Source of the DNA: CAYWTS01 sp964461265
Lineage (GTDB): Bacteria; Bacteroidota; Ignavibacteria; Tepidaquicellales; OLB5
Direction of reading: 5' to 3'
Assembly: GCA_964461265.1 (NCBI GenBank)
Contig: CAYWTS010000058.1
Location: 1 to 9,859, forward strand
Length of the DNA: 9,859 bases
The translations under genes and the position numbers were made by a program. Numbering within the stretch: position 1 is the stretch's first letter; every line of letters begins with the position of its first letter. The notes under the pieces are model-generated. The model did not search any database and was not told the origin of the DNA. It was given only the letters and a program-made list of their open reading frames with translations. Positions 1 through 7,054 of this stretch are shown one piece after another.

Positions 1-120
1 AACGAAACCCCATCGAAGAGCTTCCTTGCACCAAATTGGATTGATATGTTGGAAAGTGTTATCAATACTTATCATAATAATGCCATAGCTGCCTATGGCA
101 GGCAGGCGACCGTTTACTAA
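1..120 (+). CDS. C-terminal end of an unrecognised protein (5' end outside window)
   Basis: An open frame runs from the first base of the window to a TAA at 118-120 and gives the last 39 residues of a protein. I do not recognise the family. The visible part has a short stretch with WIDMLESVINTYHNN, which looks helical, then ends in AAYGRQATVY. That last segment is encoded by a small palindromic, GC-rich repeat (81-107) that contrasts with the AT-rich surroundings, so the true ancestral C-terminus may have been replaced or extended by repeat insertion. The next gene starts 322 bases downstream on the same strand, so the two are probably not co-transcribed. It could also be a chance open frame, because only 39 codons are visible. 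I treat it as probably coding. Confidence 0.45.
   Translation, partial: NETPSKSFLAPNWIDMLESVINTYHNNAIAAYGRQATVY
81..107. repeat. Small palindromic repeat at the end of the upstream gene
   Basis: TGCCATA at 81-87 pairs with TATGGCA at 94-100, a perfect 7-bp stem with a 6-base loop. An alternative stem is CTGCC/GGCAG (89-93/97-101). It continues into GGCAGGCAGGC (97-107). The GC-rich GGCAGGCAGG core is typical, as I recall, of short dispersed palindromic repeats in Bacteroidota and related genomes; family membership is inference. It sits inside the last codons of the partial gene and could also act as part of a 3' mRNA hairpin. Confidence 0.45.
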
Positions 121-199
121 AGGACAAAAATACTCCAAAGCAAGTAAATTATAAACTATATTTTCCCGCAGAAACGCCAAGTAATATCAGCCGCTAATT

Positions 200-240
200 A
201 CACAAATTATTACGAAAAAAATATTATTTTATATTTGTGT
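200..240. terminator. AT-rich hairpin, possible terminator of the upstream gene
   Basis: ACACAAAT at 200-207 is perfectly inverted as ATTTGTGT at 233-240, separated by a 25-base AT-rich loop that can pair partly with itself. It lies 80 bases after the stop of the gene ending at 120. The stem is weak and no clean T-run follows, so a role in termination is only a suggestion. Confidence 0.25.
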
Positions 241-330
241 CCTGCGAAATTGTCTCTCTCTTGAGGCTTTTGTGTAAGGAGGTGTAATTCCAGACTGTTT
301 TATGCGGGGTAGACGTGTTCTTTTTTATCA

Positions 331-364
331 CATTTCTCTGCGTCTTAGCGCCTCTGCGTGAGAT
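331..364 (-). repeat. Widespread intergenic repeat encoding the ISRRGAKTQRN signature on the minus strand
   Basis: On the minus strand this stretch reads ISRRGAKTQRN. On the plus strand it contains CTCTGCGTCTTAGCGCCTC followed by TGCGTGAG. This word is familiar to me as a dispersed intergenic sequence found across many unrelated bacterial phyla (Bacteroidota, Chloroflexota, Cyanobacteria and others), often mis-annotated as the N-terminus of hypothetical proteins. Its origin and function are not known to me. It is the most GC-rich part of an otherwise AT-rich intergenic region and contains the degenerate internal repetition GCGTCT/GCGCCT/GCGTGA. Confidence 0.6.
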
Positions 365-378
365 TTATATATTATTTA

Positions 379-413
379 TTGGAACATTTTTCCGTAGTTT
401 TGATATAAATTGG
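379..413 (+). promoter_or_regulatory. Weak promoter candidate for the alpha-2-macroglobulin gene
   Basis: TAGTTTTG at 395-402 fits the Bacteroidota -7 consensus TAnnTTTG exactly, but no TTTG lies 19-21 bases upstream; the nearest TTG is at 379-381, only 13 bases away. A sigma70-like reading would use TATAAA at 404-409. The region is AT-rich, so either match could be chance. Confidence 0.25.
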
Positions 414-431
414 TAAAGAACATAATCTATT

Positions 432-437
432 AGGAGA
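432..437 (+). promoter_or_regulatory. Ribosome binding site AGGAGA of the alpha-2-macroglobulin gene
   Basis: AGGAGA lies 5 bases before the ATG at 443 and supports this start. It is one of only two good Shine-Dalgarno sequences among the complete genes of the window. Confidence 0.75.
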
Positions 438-442
438 TTGAA

Positions 443-3400
443 ATGGAAAAATCGAATATTCTATTAAAAACAGCATTATTTTTAACGCTTTTTTTAACAC
501 CCCTTATAACTTCCAAAGCTCAGATTAATAACACTGTCTCCGACTATAATGCGAGCTTTAATATTTATACTAACAATTATTACACATCAGGGCAGGATGT
601 AAGCATAAGCATAGGTGCTTACAATATTAAGAAAAGTGCCGAGTTTAATTTTAAAATTTATAAGATACGTGATGTGGAAGCGTTCTTTTCAAGGCAAACC
701 TCATCATGGACAATTGATGTACTTAGCCGCGACAGCTTGAACCTGCTTTACCTTTGCGATGAAATAGACAGCTTCAACAAAACTCTGAAAACACAGGGTG
801 ATTATGATTATTATTACAGCTACGAAACAATAACTTACAAACCAAAGCAAAAGGGCGCATTCGTTGTCAGGGTTACATATAAAAACAAAGTTGCTTACGG
901 CGGATTTTTTGTTACCGATATCGGGATGATTTCCGAAGCAGGCTCGAACGGTATGTTAACGTACCTGATAGACAGACGGACCGGTGAACCGCTTAACAAT
1001 GTTTCACTTTCATTTTATCTCGGCAAGCTTAAGATTGGCTCAGGCGTATCTGCAAGCGGATTATTTTTTAAGGAGCTTTCCGAAGATGACAGGGAATATG
1101 CAGTATCACAGAACATAACGTATCCCCTTGTGATTGGCTGGAAAGATGATGACGTAGTTGTTTCTGACCCTTACCTGTATTTCGGTTATGGTGCTAACCA
1201 GTATTCTGTTTACATAGTAACAAACCAGCCCGTTTACAGGCCCAAGATGAAAGCTGAGTTCAAGGGAACTATACGCAAATATACTGTAGGTGAGTTTGAA
1301 AATATTCCCCAGCGTGATGTAACCGTTAAAATAAAAGACTCACGTTATGCGGAAGTTTACAAAACAATTTTAAAAACAAACGAGCATGGCTCATTCAGCG
1401 GTGAATTCGAAATTCCGGATAACGCACCGCTCGGAACTTATTATATCTATGCCGAGCTTAGCCAAAACCAGGTCTATACCGGAAGCTTTGCGGTTGAAGA
1501 ATATAAGAAACCGGAGTTCAAGGTCGGCATAACTGTTGATAAAGACCAGTACACCGATGGCGATGATATTAAAGGTGTTGTTCAGGCAGATTATTATTTT
1601 GGCAGTCCCGTGCAGAATGCTTTGGTAGAGTATAACGTTTACAAGAAAACATATTACAAGCCGTGGTGGTATTTTTCGGAATGGGCATGGTGGTATGAGG
1701 AATATTACTCGAACCTCGACGAGAACCAGAAATATAATGATGCCGATTTTATTTTCAGCGGGAAAGGCGAACTCGATAAAGAAGGGAGATTTGACTTTAC
1801 TTATAACATTAAGGAAAATTTCAAATCGAAATACAGTTACTGGTGGTATTATGATAAGGAAAGCTATTATGAAACGGATTTCATATACATAATTCAGGCA
1901 AAGGTTACCGATAAATCACGCAGACAGATATCATCAACAAAAACTGTTTACGTAACCCGTGCGCAGTTCTATCTGAACGCAAATACCGATAAGTATCTTT
2001 ATAAACCGGATGAAAAGATTACCGTAGAAGTGAACGCACGTGATTTTTCGGATAAACCGGTGGCAATTTCGTTTACAGGAACTGTTAATAAGCTTACATG
2101 GGGTGCTTATCCCGATTATAAACAGCAGAAGGATTTCGTAACTACATTCTCAGGAACAACATCGGCTGACGGAAAGGGAATTGCATCGTTCGATGCTGGT
2201 GCCGAAGGGTATTATGAGATAGAAGTATCATCAGTCGATTCACGCGGCAAGAAGGTAAAAACCCAAACGTACTGCTACGTTTCCAAAGGTGATATGTGGT
2301 GGTGGTATAATCAATCGGGTACGGTGCAGATAATCCCCGATAAAGAAAGCTATAAACCGGGAGAGCTTTGCAAGGCACTGGTAATTACTACGGTACCGGG
2401 TGCAAATGTGCTAATTACAACACAGAACGATAATATTATCTCATACAAGGTTGAGAGATTCGAAGGAACATCAAAAATTATAGAGATACCTGTTGAAAAG
2501 AACTGCACACCTAACTTCTATATCAGTGCATCTTATGTGGCAAACGGTAATTTTTATACAGGGAATAAATCGGTTATCGTAATCCCTGAAACAAAATTTT
2601 TGAACGTCCTAATCAGTTCCGATAAACCAACCTACAAGCCCAAAGAAGAAGGGACTATTGTAGTTAAGGTTACCGATAATAACGGGGCAGGCGTATCGAA
2701 TGCTGAAATTTCGCTCGGTGTGGTGGATGAAAGCATTTATGCAATCAAAGCCGATAATACTAAAGATATTAGGAAATTTTTCTATAAACCGCGGCTGAAT
2801 CTGGTTTATCCCAAGTTCAGCGGTTCATACTATTATTATGGCTACTCACGCCTGATGACAATCTACGAAAGATTTAACGTTAAATCACTTTCCGAATCAG
2901 CGCTTGGAACAATTAAAGGCAGGCTGACGAATAAAAGCGGAACCGGAATTGCGAATGCAACTATCCTGATAGACGGTGATTTTGTTGCTGCCCTGACCGA
3001 TGAAAACGGTGATTTTGAATTTAAGCTGCCGGAAGGCAGTTATACTGTAAGCGTATTGACGGGAAAGAAAACAAAAGAAAGCTGGGATGAGCTGAAAGTT
3101 GTAAAGAGAAAAACTCATACAGTTAATTTCCGTATTGACGCCGAAGGTTTATATTTCGATGGTGACCTTGGCGTTATGAACCAAACTATAATGACAGATG
3201 GTGTTGAATTGAGAAGCAGCAGGATTACGGAAGATGAAATGGAAGAAGCTCCAAAAACCAGTGAAAAAGAACGCGGTGTTATGAAAAAGGATAAAAATAG
3301 TAAAGGTGAAGATGATAGAACCGGCTTTGTAGAGGCAGAAACAAGAAGTGATTTTAAGGATGCAATTTACTGGTCGCCTTCGGTTGTTACCGATGAAAAC

Positions 3401-5494
3401 GGATATGCCACCATTAAAATTAAATATCCTGATAACCTTACCACGTGGCGTATTACATCAAGAGTAATTACCGATGATTCTAAAGTAGGGCAGGAGGTTA
3501 ATACCGTTATTACAAGAAAGGATTTACTTGTAAGAATTGAAACCCCCCGGTTTTTCCAGGAAAAAGATGAAGTTACAATCTCAACAATTGTTCACAATTA
3601 CTTAAGCGAAGAAAAGCAAACGAAACTCAGCTTAAAGGTTGAAAACCTAATGCCGATTCCCGGAACCGATATGGAACAAATGATTACTATGGGCAAGAAC
3701 GAGGAAAAACGTATCGACTGGAAAGTAAAAGTCACACAGCCGGTCGGATTTGCAAAGCTCACAGCAACTGCCTTAACCAATGAGGAATCGGATGCTGTGG
3801 AGGTTAAAGTTCCGCTTCAGCCGCATGGCTTACAGCTTGCCCAGTATCAGGCATTGGATGTAACAGATCTAAATAAAATGGAAATTAAAACAATTTACAT
3901 TCCGCAATATACCGATTTACGCAGCACAAAGCTTACACTCAGCGTAGCACCTTCACTTGCATCTACTATTCTAACGGCATTGGATGAGCTTGTTGGCTAT
4001 CCATATGGCTGCGTAGAGCAGACCATGAGCCGTTTCCTGCCGACTGTAATTGTTGCCAATGCATTCAAAGAGCTTAACGCTCCCCTTAGCGATGCAACCA
4101 AAAAGGAACTGCCTAAAATGGTGGATGCTGGATTTAACAGATTATACTCGATGCAGCACTATGACGGCGGATGGGGCTGGTGGACAAATGACCAGTCGAA
4201 CCCGTTTATGACTTCATATGTTTTGTACGGTTTAGCTCTTGCACGCTCAGCAGGTTATGATGTTAAAGCTGATGTTCTTAAAAAGGGCATTACCTCACTA
4301 AAACAACAGCTGAAAGATAATAAAATTGATGCAACAACACGTGCCTATATGCTTTACTCACTCTCGTTTGTTGACAATAAAGATACAAAGGTATACGAGG
4401 AACAGCTGATTGAACTGAACAAAGAGAAAATGAATGATTATGCTATAGCTCTTATTTCTATGGCAGCAGCAAATTATAATGATGCAGCTACGGCACAAAA
4501 ATATAATGATGAATTAAAAAAGAATGTAAACGATTTCGGTGAATCGGGTGCATACTGGGGCGGAAAAGCGTGGCACTATAGCTGGCAGGATGATAAGATA
4601 CAGACCACCGCTATGGCTGTTAAGGCTCTTGTTTCGGCTCCCGGAGGATTCAGCGGCAATACCGAGCTACTGAACCGGGCAATAAGGTGGCTTATGATGC
4701 AGCGTACAGGCGGCGGCTGGTGGAATACTCAATCGACTGCGTTTATTGTGTATGCCCTGGTTGATTACCTAAGATTCTCGAAAGAGCTTGAACCCGATTA
4801 TGATGTAAAGGTTTATGTAAATGATAATATTATTCTTGATAAGCACATGACAAAGGATGATGTGTTTAAGAAGGACTGGAATTTTGTTATAGAAGGTTCA
4901 AAGCTTCGTGACGGCGGCAATGAAATAAGAATCGAAAAGAACGGACAGGGTAAAGTATATTTAACTTCCGACCTGCGTTACTATACTTACGAAGAAAAAA
5001 TTCAGCCGCGTGAAAACGGTTTCAGAGTTGAAAAAGAATACTTTAAGCTTGAAAAATATATAAGATACCAGGATAATAAGATTGTCTATAAGAAACGTTA
5101 CTTCGACGGAAACATAAAATCGGGTGATGAAATACTGGTAAAAGTTCGTGTTAGCACTAAGGAAAACAACCTGCAATACTTCATGCTTGAAGACCCGATA
5201 CCAGCAGGCTGTGAAGTTGTTAAGGATGACTGGGCATATACTATAGAGGATGAAAAAGATTACAGCGGATGGGATTATTACTGGTGGCGCTGGTGGTATG
5301 CCGATAAGGATATACGCGATAACCGTGTTACGTTCTTTGCAACATACCTGTATGGCGATACTTATGAATTTACATACATACTGCATGCTCAGATTCCCGG
5401 TGTTTATAATGTAATACCTGCAACTGGTATGCTTATGTATTACCCCGATGTCCGCGGCTCAAGCGAAGAATTGAGACTGGTAATAGAGGAGTAA
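443..5494 (+). CDS. Secreted bacterial alpha-2-macroglobulin-like protein with intact thioester (YfaS/YfhM family)
   Basis: This 1683-residue protein belongs to the bacterial alpha-2-macroglobulins, large periplasmic or surface proteins thought to trap foreign proteases: a protease cuts the bait region and a thioester then links to it. A signal peptide (1-26, cleavage near SKA|Q) has no lipobox Cys, so the protein is probably soluble, unlike the E. coli YfhM lipoprotein. Macroglobulin domains follow: MG2-like from about 255 (NQPVYRPKMK), further MG domains to about 720, and the conserved LGVVDESIYA at 758-767. A carboxypeptidase-regulatory-like fold occupies 822-899. A charged bait-like stretch (about 925-968) precedes the A2M domain (DFKDAIYWSP at 970, W1002). 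The thioester domain carries C1190-V-E-Q1193 and GGWGWW, and a receptor-binding-like domain ends the protein. Length fits the family. The usual partner pbpC is absent from the window. Four Trp/Tyr-rich clusters are unusual. Family assignment is very secure. Confidence 0.95.
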   Translation: MEKSNILLKTALFLTLFLTPLITSKAQINNTVSDYNASFNIYTNNYYTSGQDVSISIGAYNIKKSAEFNFKIYKIRDVEAFFSRQTSSWTIDVLSRDSLNLLYLCDEIDSFNKTLKTQGDYDYYYSYETITYKPKQKGAFVVRVTYKNKVAYGGFFVTDIGMISEAGSNGMLTYLIDRRTGEPLNNVSLSFYLGKLKIGSGVSASGLFFKELSEDDREYAVSQNITYPLVIGWKDDDVVVSDPYLYFGYGANQYSVYIVTNQPVYRPKMKAEFKGTIRKYTVGEFENIPQRDVTVKIKDSRYAEVYKTILKTNEHGSFSGEFEIPDNAPLGTYYIYAELSQNQVYTGSFAVEEYKKPEFKVGITVDKDQYTDGDDIKGVVQADYYFGSPVQNALVEYNVYKKTYYKPWWYFSEWAWWYEEYYSNLDENQKYNDADFIFSGKGELDKEGRFDFTYNIKENFKSKYSYWWYYDKESYYETDFIYIIQAKVTDKSRRQISSTKTVYVTRAQFYLNANTDKYLYKPDEKITVEVNARDFSDKPVAISFTGTVNKLTWGAYPDYKQQKDFVTTFSGTTSADGKGIASFDAGAEGYYEIEVSSVDSRGKKVKTQTYCYVSKGDMWWWYNQSGTVQIIPDKESYKPGELCKALVITTVPGANVLITTQNDNIISYKVERFEGTSKIIEIPVEKNCTPNFYISASYVANGNFYTGNKSVIVIPETKFLNVLISSDKPTYKPKEEGTIVVKVTDNNGAGVSNAEISLGVVDESIYAIKADNTKDIRKFFYKPRLNLVYPKFSGSYYYYGYSRLMTIYERFNVKSLSESALGTIKGRLTNKSGTGIANATILIDGDFVAALTDENGDFEFKLPEGSYTVSVLTGKKTKESWDELKVVKRKTHTVNFRIDAEGLYFDGDLGVMNQTIMTDGVELRSSRITEDEMEEAPKTSEKERGVMKKDKNSKGEDDRTGFVEAETRSDFKDAIYWSPSVVTDENGYATIKIKYPDNLTTWRITSRVITDDSKVGQEVNTVITRKDLLVRIETPRFFQEKDEVTISTIVHNYLSEEKQTKLSLKVENLMPIPGTDMEQMITMGKNEEKRIDWKVKVTQPVGFAKLTATALTNEESDAVEVKVPLQPHGLQLAQYQALDVTDLNKMEIKTIYIPQYTDLRSTKLTLSVAPSLASTILTALDELVGYPYGCVEQTMSRFLPTVIVANAFKELNAPLSDATKKELPKMVDAGFNRLYSMQHYDGGWGWWTNDQSNPFMTSYVLYGLALARSAGYDVKADVLKKGITSLKQQLKDNKIDATTRAYMLYSLSFVDNKDTKVYEEQLIELNKEKMNDYAIALISMAAANYNDAATAQKYNDELKKNVNDFGESGAYWGGKAWHYSWQDDKIQTTAMAVKALVSAPGGFSGNTELLNRAIRWLMMQRTGGGWWNTQSTAFIVYALVDYLRFSKELEPDYDVKVYVNDNIILDKHMTKDDVFKKDWNFVIEGSKLRDGGNEIRIEKNGQGKVYLTSDLRYYTYEEKIQPRENGFRVEKEYFKLEKYIRYQDNKIVYKKRYFDGNIKSGDEILVKVRVSTKENNLQYFMLEDPIPAGCEVVKDDWAYTIEDEKDYSGWDYYWWRWWYADKDIRDNRVTFFATYLYGDTYEFTYILHAQIPGVYNVIPATGMLMYYPDVRGSSEELRLVIEE

Positions 5495-5511
5495 AAATTA
5501 AATTTTTGAAC

Positions 5512-5642
5512 GGGGCTGTCTTAAAAGGCAATTTTCTTGCAAAAAAAAACTGTAACCGCAACTTTCATAGTTGCGATAATGAAAGAAAGTTGCAGCGCAG
5601 CCATAAAGACAGAGGATACAAAAACACTTTTGAGACAGCCCC
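5512..5642. mobile_element. 131-bp MITE-like element with terminal inverted repeats
   Basis: The left end GGGGCTGTCTTAAAAG (5512-5527) and the inverted right end GGGGCTGTCTCAAAAG (5627-5642) match at 15 of 16 positions. Inside, GCAACTTTC (5558-5566) is perfectly inverted as GAAAGTTGC (5585-5593). No protein of its own is encoded. Such ends resemble, from memory, IS1182-like transposon ends, so a non-autonomous MITE is the best reading. No clear target duplication is seen. It fills most of the 153-bp gap between two convergent genes, starting 17 bases after one stop and ending 5 bases from the other, so its long hairpin may also act as a two-way terminator. Confidence 0.6.
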
Positions 5643-5647
5643 TTCTA

Positions 5648-6877
5648 TTAAATAAAAACTACATTTCTTTTCACCCTGCTTTCTTCCGCTGCAAACGCCA
5701 TTATATGGCTTTGAACTGATACTTCGAGAGTTGATGAGATGTATTTTCTATCCTGAGACCGTACTGCTTTGATAAATGCTTCCATTAAAGCATAATCACC
5801 GCCGCCATGCATTGAATTATTTTTATGTTCAATAACATAAGTGTGTTTTTCTCCGTTTCGGAAATTTACATAATTAATATTTTTACCATCACCGCTTACT
5901 TCACCCATTGTTCCCATAATTCTGATTTTTCTGCCAAGCTCTGTAAATGCTGTCATGGTGAATGAAGCAGTAACACCATTATCAAATTCCAATGATACAA
6001 CCTGGTGGTCAACAGCATCGTTATCACACTGATAAACGCACCTGCCGTAAGGTCCTTCTTTAAGAGCTTTAAGCCTCCCCTCATAACTTAAATCATCTGA
6101 AATTGTATTTACAGGCCAGCCGGTTAGCTCCATATTTAAGTATAATTTTTTAGCTGAGTATGGACAGTCGATCTCAACTTTGCAGTCATCAGTACATCTT
6201 AACATACTGCCAGGGGGTGCATTTTCTTTTTTGAAATGTATTAGTGAACCGAATGAAGATATTTTTTTACAATCGCTTCCAGCAAACCATAACATTATAT
6301 CCATATCATGGCATGATTTGGCAAGTATCATTGGTGATGATTGTTTAGTATTTCTCCAGTTGCCTCTCACGTAGCTGTGTGCATAATGCCACCAGCCTAC
6401 ACCCTCGGAGTGTTCAATAGTTACTACGTCTCCAATTGCACCTGAGCTAACAATTTTCTTCAGCTTCACATAAAACGGTGCATAACGCAAAACATGGCAC
6501 ACACCTATTAACTTGTTATATTTTTTATTTCGATTGTTTAGCTCTATGCATTCCTCAAGCTTATTTGAAATGGGTTTTTCCAGAAGTATGTCATATCCTT
6601 TTTCCATTGCCATAATGGCAGGGTTATAGTGCATGTTATCGGGAGTAGCTATTATTACAGCATCGGCAAATTTGGGTTTGTTAAATATTTCTTCATATGA
6701 ATTGTAACACTCGATATCCGATAATCCGTATTCATTTGCAAAATATAGCCGGCGTTCCTTGTTCGGTTCAGCAACTGCAACTACTTTCATTTCGTCCGGG
6801 TGCAGTTTTGAATAGCTTGAATATGTTCTGCCTCTATCACCCGCACCGATGATTATGAAATTTAGGGAAGAAGACAT
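5648..6877 (-). CDS. Gfo/Idh/MocA-family NAD(P)-dependent oxidoreductase
   Basis: This 409-residue cytoplasmic protein is a complete member of the Gfo/Idh/MocA dehydrogenases, which oxidise or reduce hydroxyl groups of sugars and polyols with NAD(P). An N-terminal Rossmann fold carries G11-A-G-D-R-G16. An acidic residue (E37) ends the second strand, hinting at NAD. The family motif E100-K101-P102 holds the catalytic lysine. In the C-terminal domain the likely catalytic H190 sits in AKSCHDMD; the aspartate usual four residues earlier is an alanine, with K187 next to it. A cysteine cluster (C228, C232, C238, C280, C284) is a striking feature. The substrate cannot be told from sequence. The ATG at 6877 has no Shine-Dalgarno, but the Rossmann strand begins at residue 5, which fixes the start. 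The gene converges on the alpha-2-macroglobulin gene and is separated from the restriction operon upstream by 177 bases. Confidence 0.92.
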   Translation of the reverse strand: MSSSLNFIIIGAGDRGRTYSSYSKLHPDEMKVVAVAEPNKERRLYFANEYGLSDIECYNSYEEIFNKPKFADAVIIATPDNMHYNPAIMAMEKGYDILLEKPISNKLEECIELNNRNKKYNKLIGVCHVLRYAPFYVKLKKIVSSGAIGDVVTIEHSEGVGWWHYAHSYVRGNWRNTKQSSPMILAKSCHDMDIMLWFAGSDCKKISSFGSLIHFKKENAPPGSMLRCTDDCKVEIDCPYSAKKLYLNMELTGWPVNTISDDLSYEGRLKALKEGPYGRCVYQCDNDAVDHQVVSLEFDNGVTASFTMTAFTELGRKIRIMGTMGEVSGDGKNINYVNFRNGEKHTYVIEHKNNSMHGGGDYALMEAFIKAVRSQDRKYISSTLEVSVQSHIMAFAAEESRVKRNVVFI

Positions 6878-6894
6878 AAATGTTTAAAATTTTA

Positions 6895-6926
6895 CAAAAA
6901 TATTAAAACAAAATGATATAAACAGG
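6895..6926 (-). promoter_or_regulatory. Candidate Bacteroidota-type promoter of the oxidoreductase gene
   Basis: On the minus strand TATTTTTG (6902-6895) matches TAnnTTTG exactly, with a poor -33 box CCTG (6926-6923) 20 bases upstream. This would give a leader of about 10-15 bases to the ATG at 6877, which has no Shine-Dalgarno. AT-richness makes chance matches likely. Confidence 0.3.
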
Positions 6927-6952
6927 TTAGTATGTTTTGGGAATTAATTTTA

Positions 6953-7044
6953 GGGAACGCATCTGAGAATGATGTTAGTGGATAGATAATAATTAGGCTT
7001 TTATAAGAGGGAGTTATTAAACAATGATTGTTAGGATGCGTTCC
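6953..7044. mobile_element. 92-bp inverted-repeat element downstream of the restriction operon
   Basis: GGAACGCATC (6954-6963) is perfectly inverted as GATGCGTTCC (7035-7044), and the similarity continues imperfectly inward for about 15 more bases with one gap. TTA flanks both ends (6950-6952 and 7045-7047), which could be a 3-bp target duplication. The element has no coding capacity. It starts 10 bases after the endonuclease stop, so it may serve as its terminator. A MITE remnant, one end of the acquired restriction module, or a plain hairpin are all possible. Confidence 0.5.
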
Positions 7045-7054
7045 TTATTCGTAT

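Larger units (their letters stand above)
121..442. other. 322-bp intergenic region before the alpha-2-macroglobulin gene
   Basis: No convincing gene lies here. The region contains the AT-rich hairpin at 200-240, a widespread dispersed repeat at 331-364, weak promoter-like boxes at about 379-413 and the ribosome binding site at 432-437. A 19-codon open frame starting at ATG 303 and running into the dispersed repeat has no ribosome binding site at a usable distance and is not called. An AAGGAGG at about 277-283 is not followed by a start codon at normal spacing. Confidence 0.7.

Noticed and set aside
303..362. Small leader peptide gene upstream of the alpha-2-macroglobulin
   Set aside because: The AAGGAGG upstream is about 20 bases from the ATG, and the frame is mostly made of the dispersed repeat.
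4961..5386. 141-residue minus-strand open frame
   Set aside because: It is antisense to the well-conserved C-terminal part of the alpha-2-macroglobulin, and its hydrophobic residues mirror the charged codons of the real gene.
5537..5719. 60-residue plus-strand open frame starting inside the 131-bp element
   Set aside because: It lies mostly within the inverted-repeat element and then runs antisense into the oxidoreductase gene; it has no ribosome binding site and no protein-like pattern.
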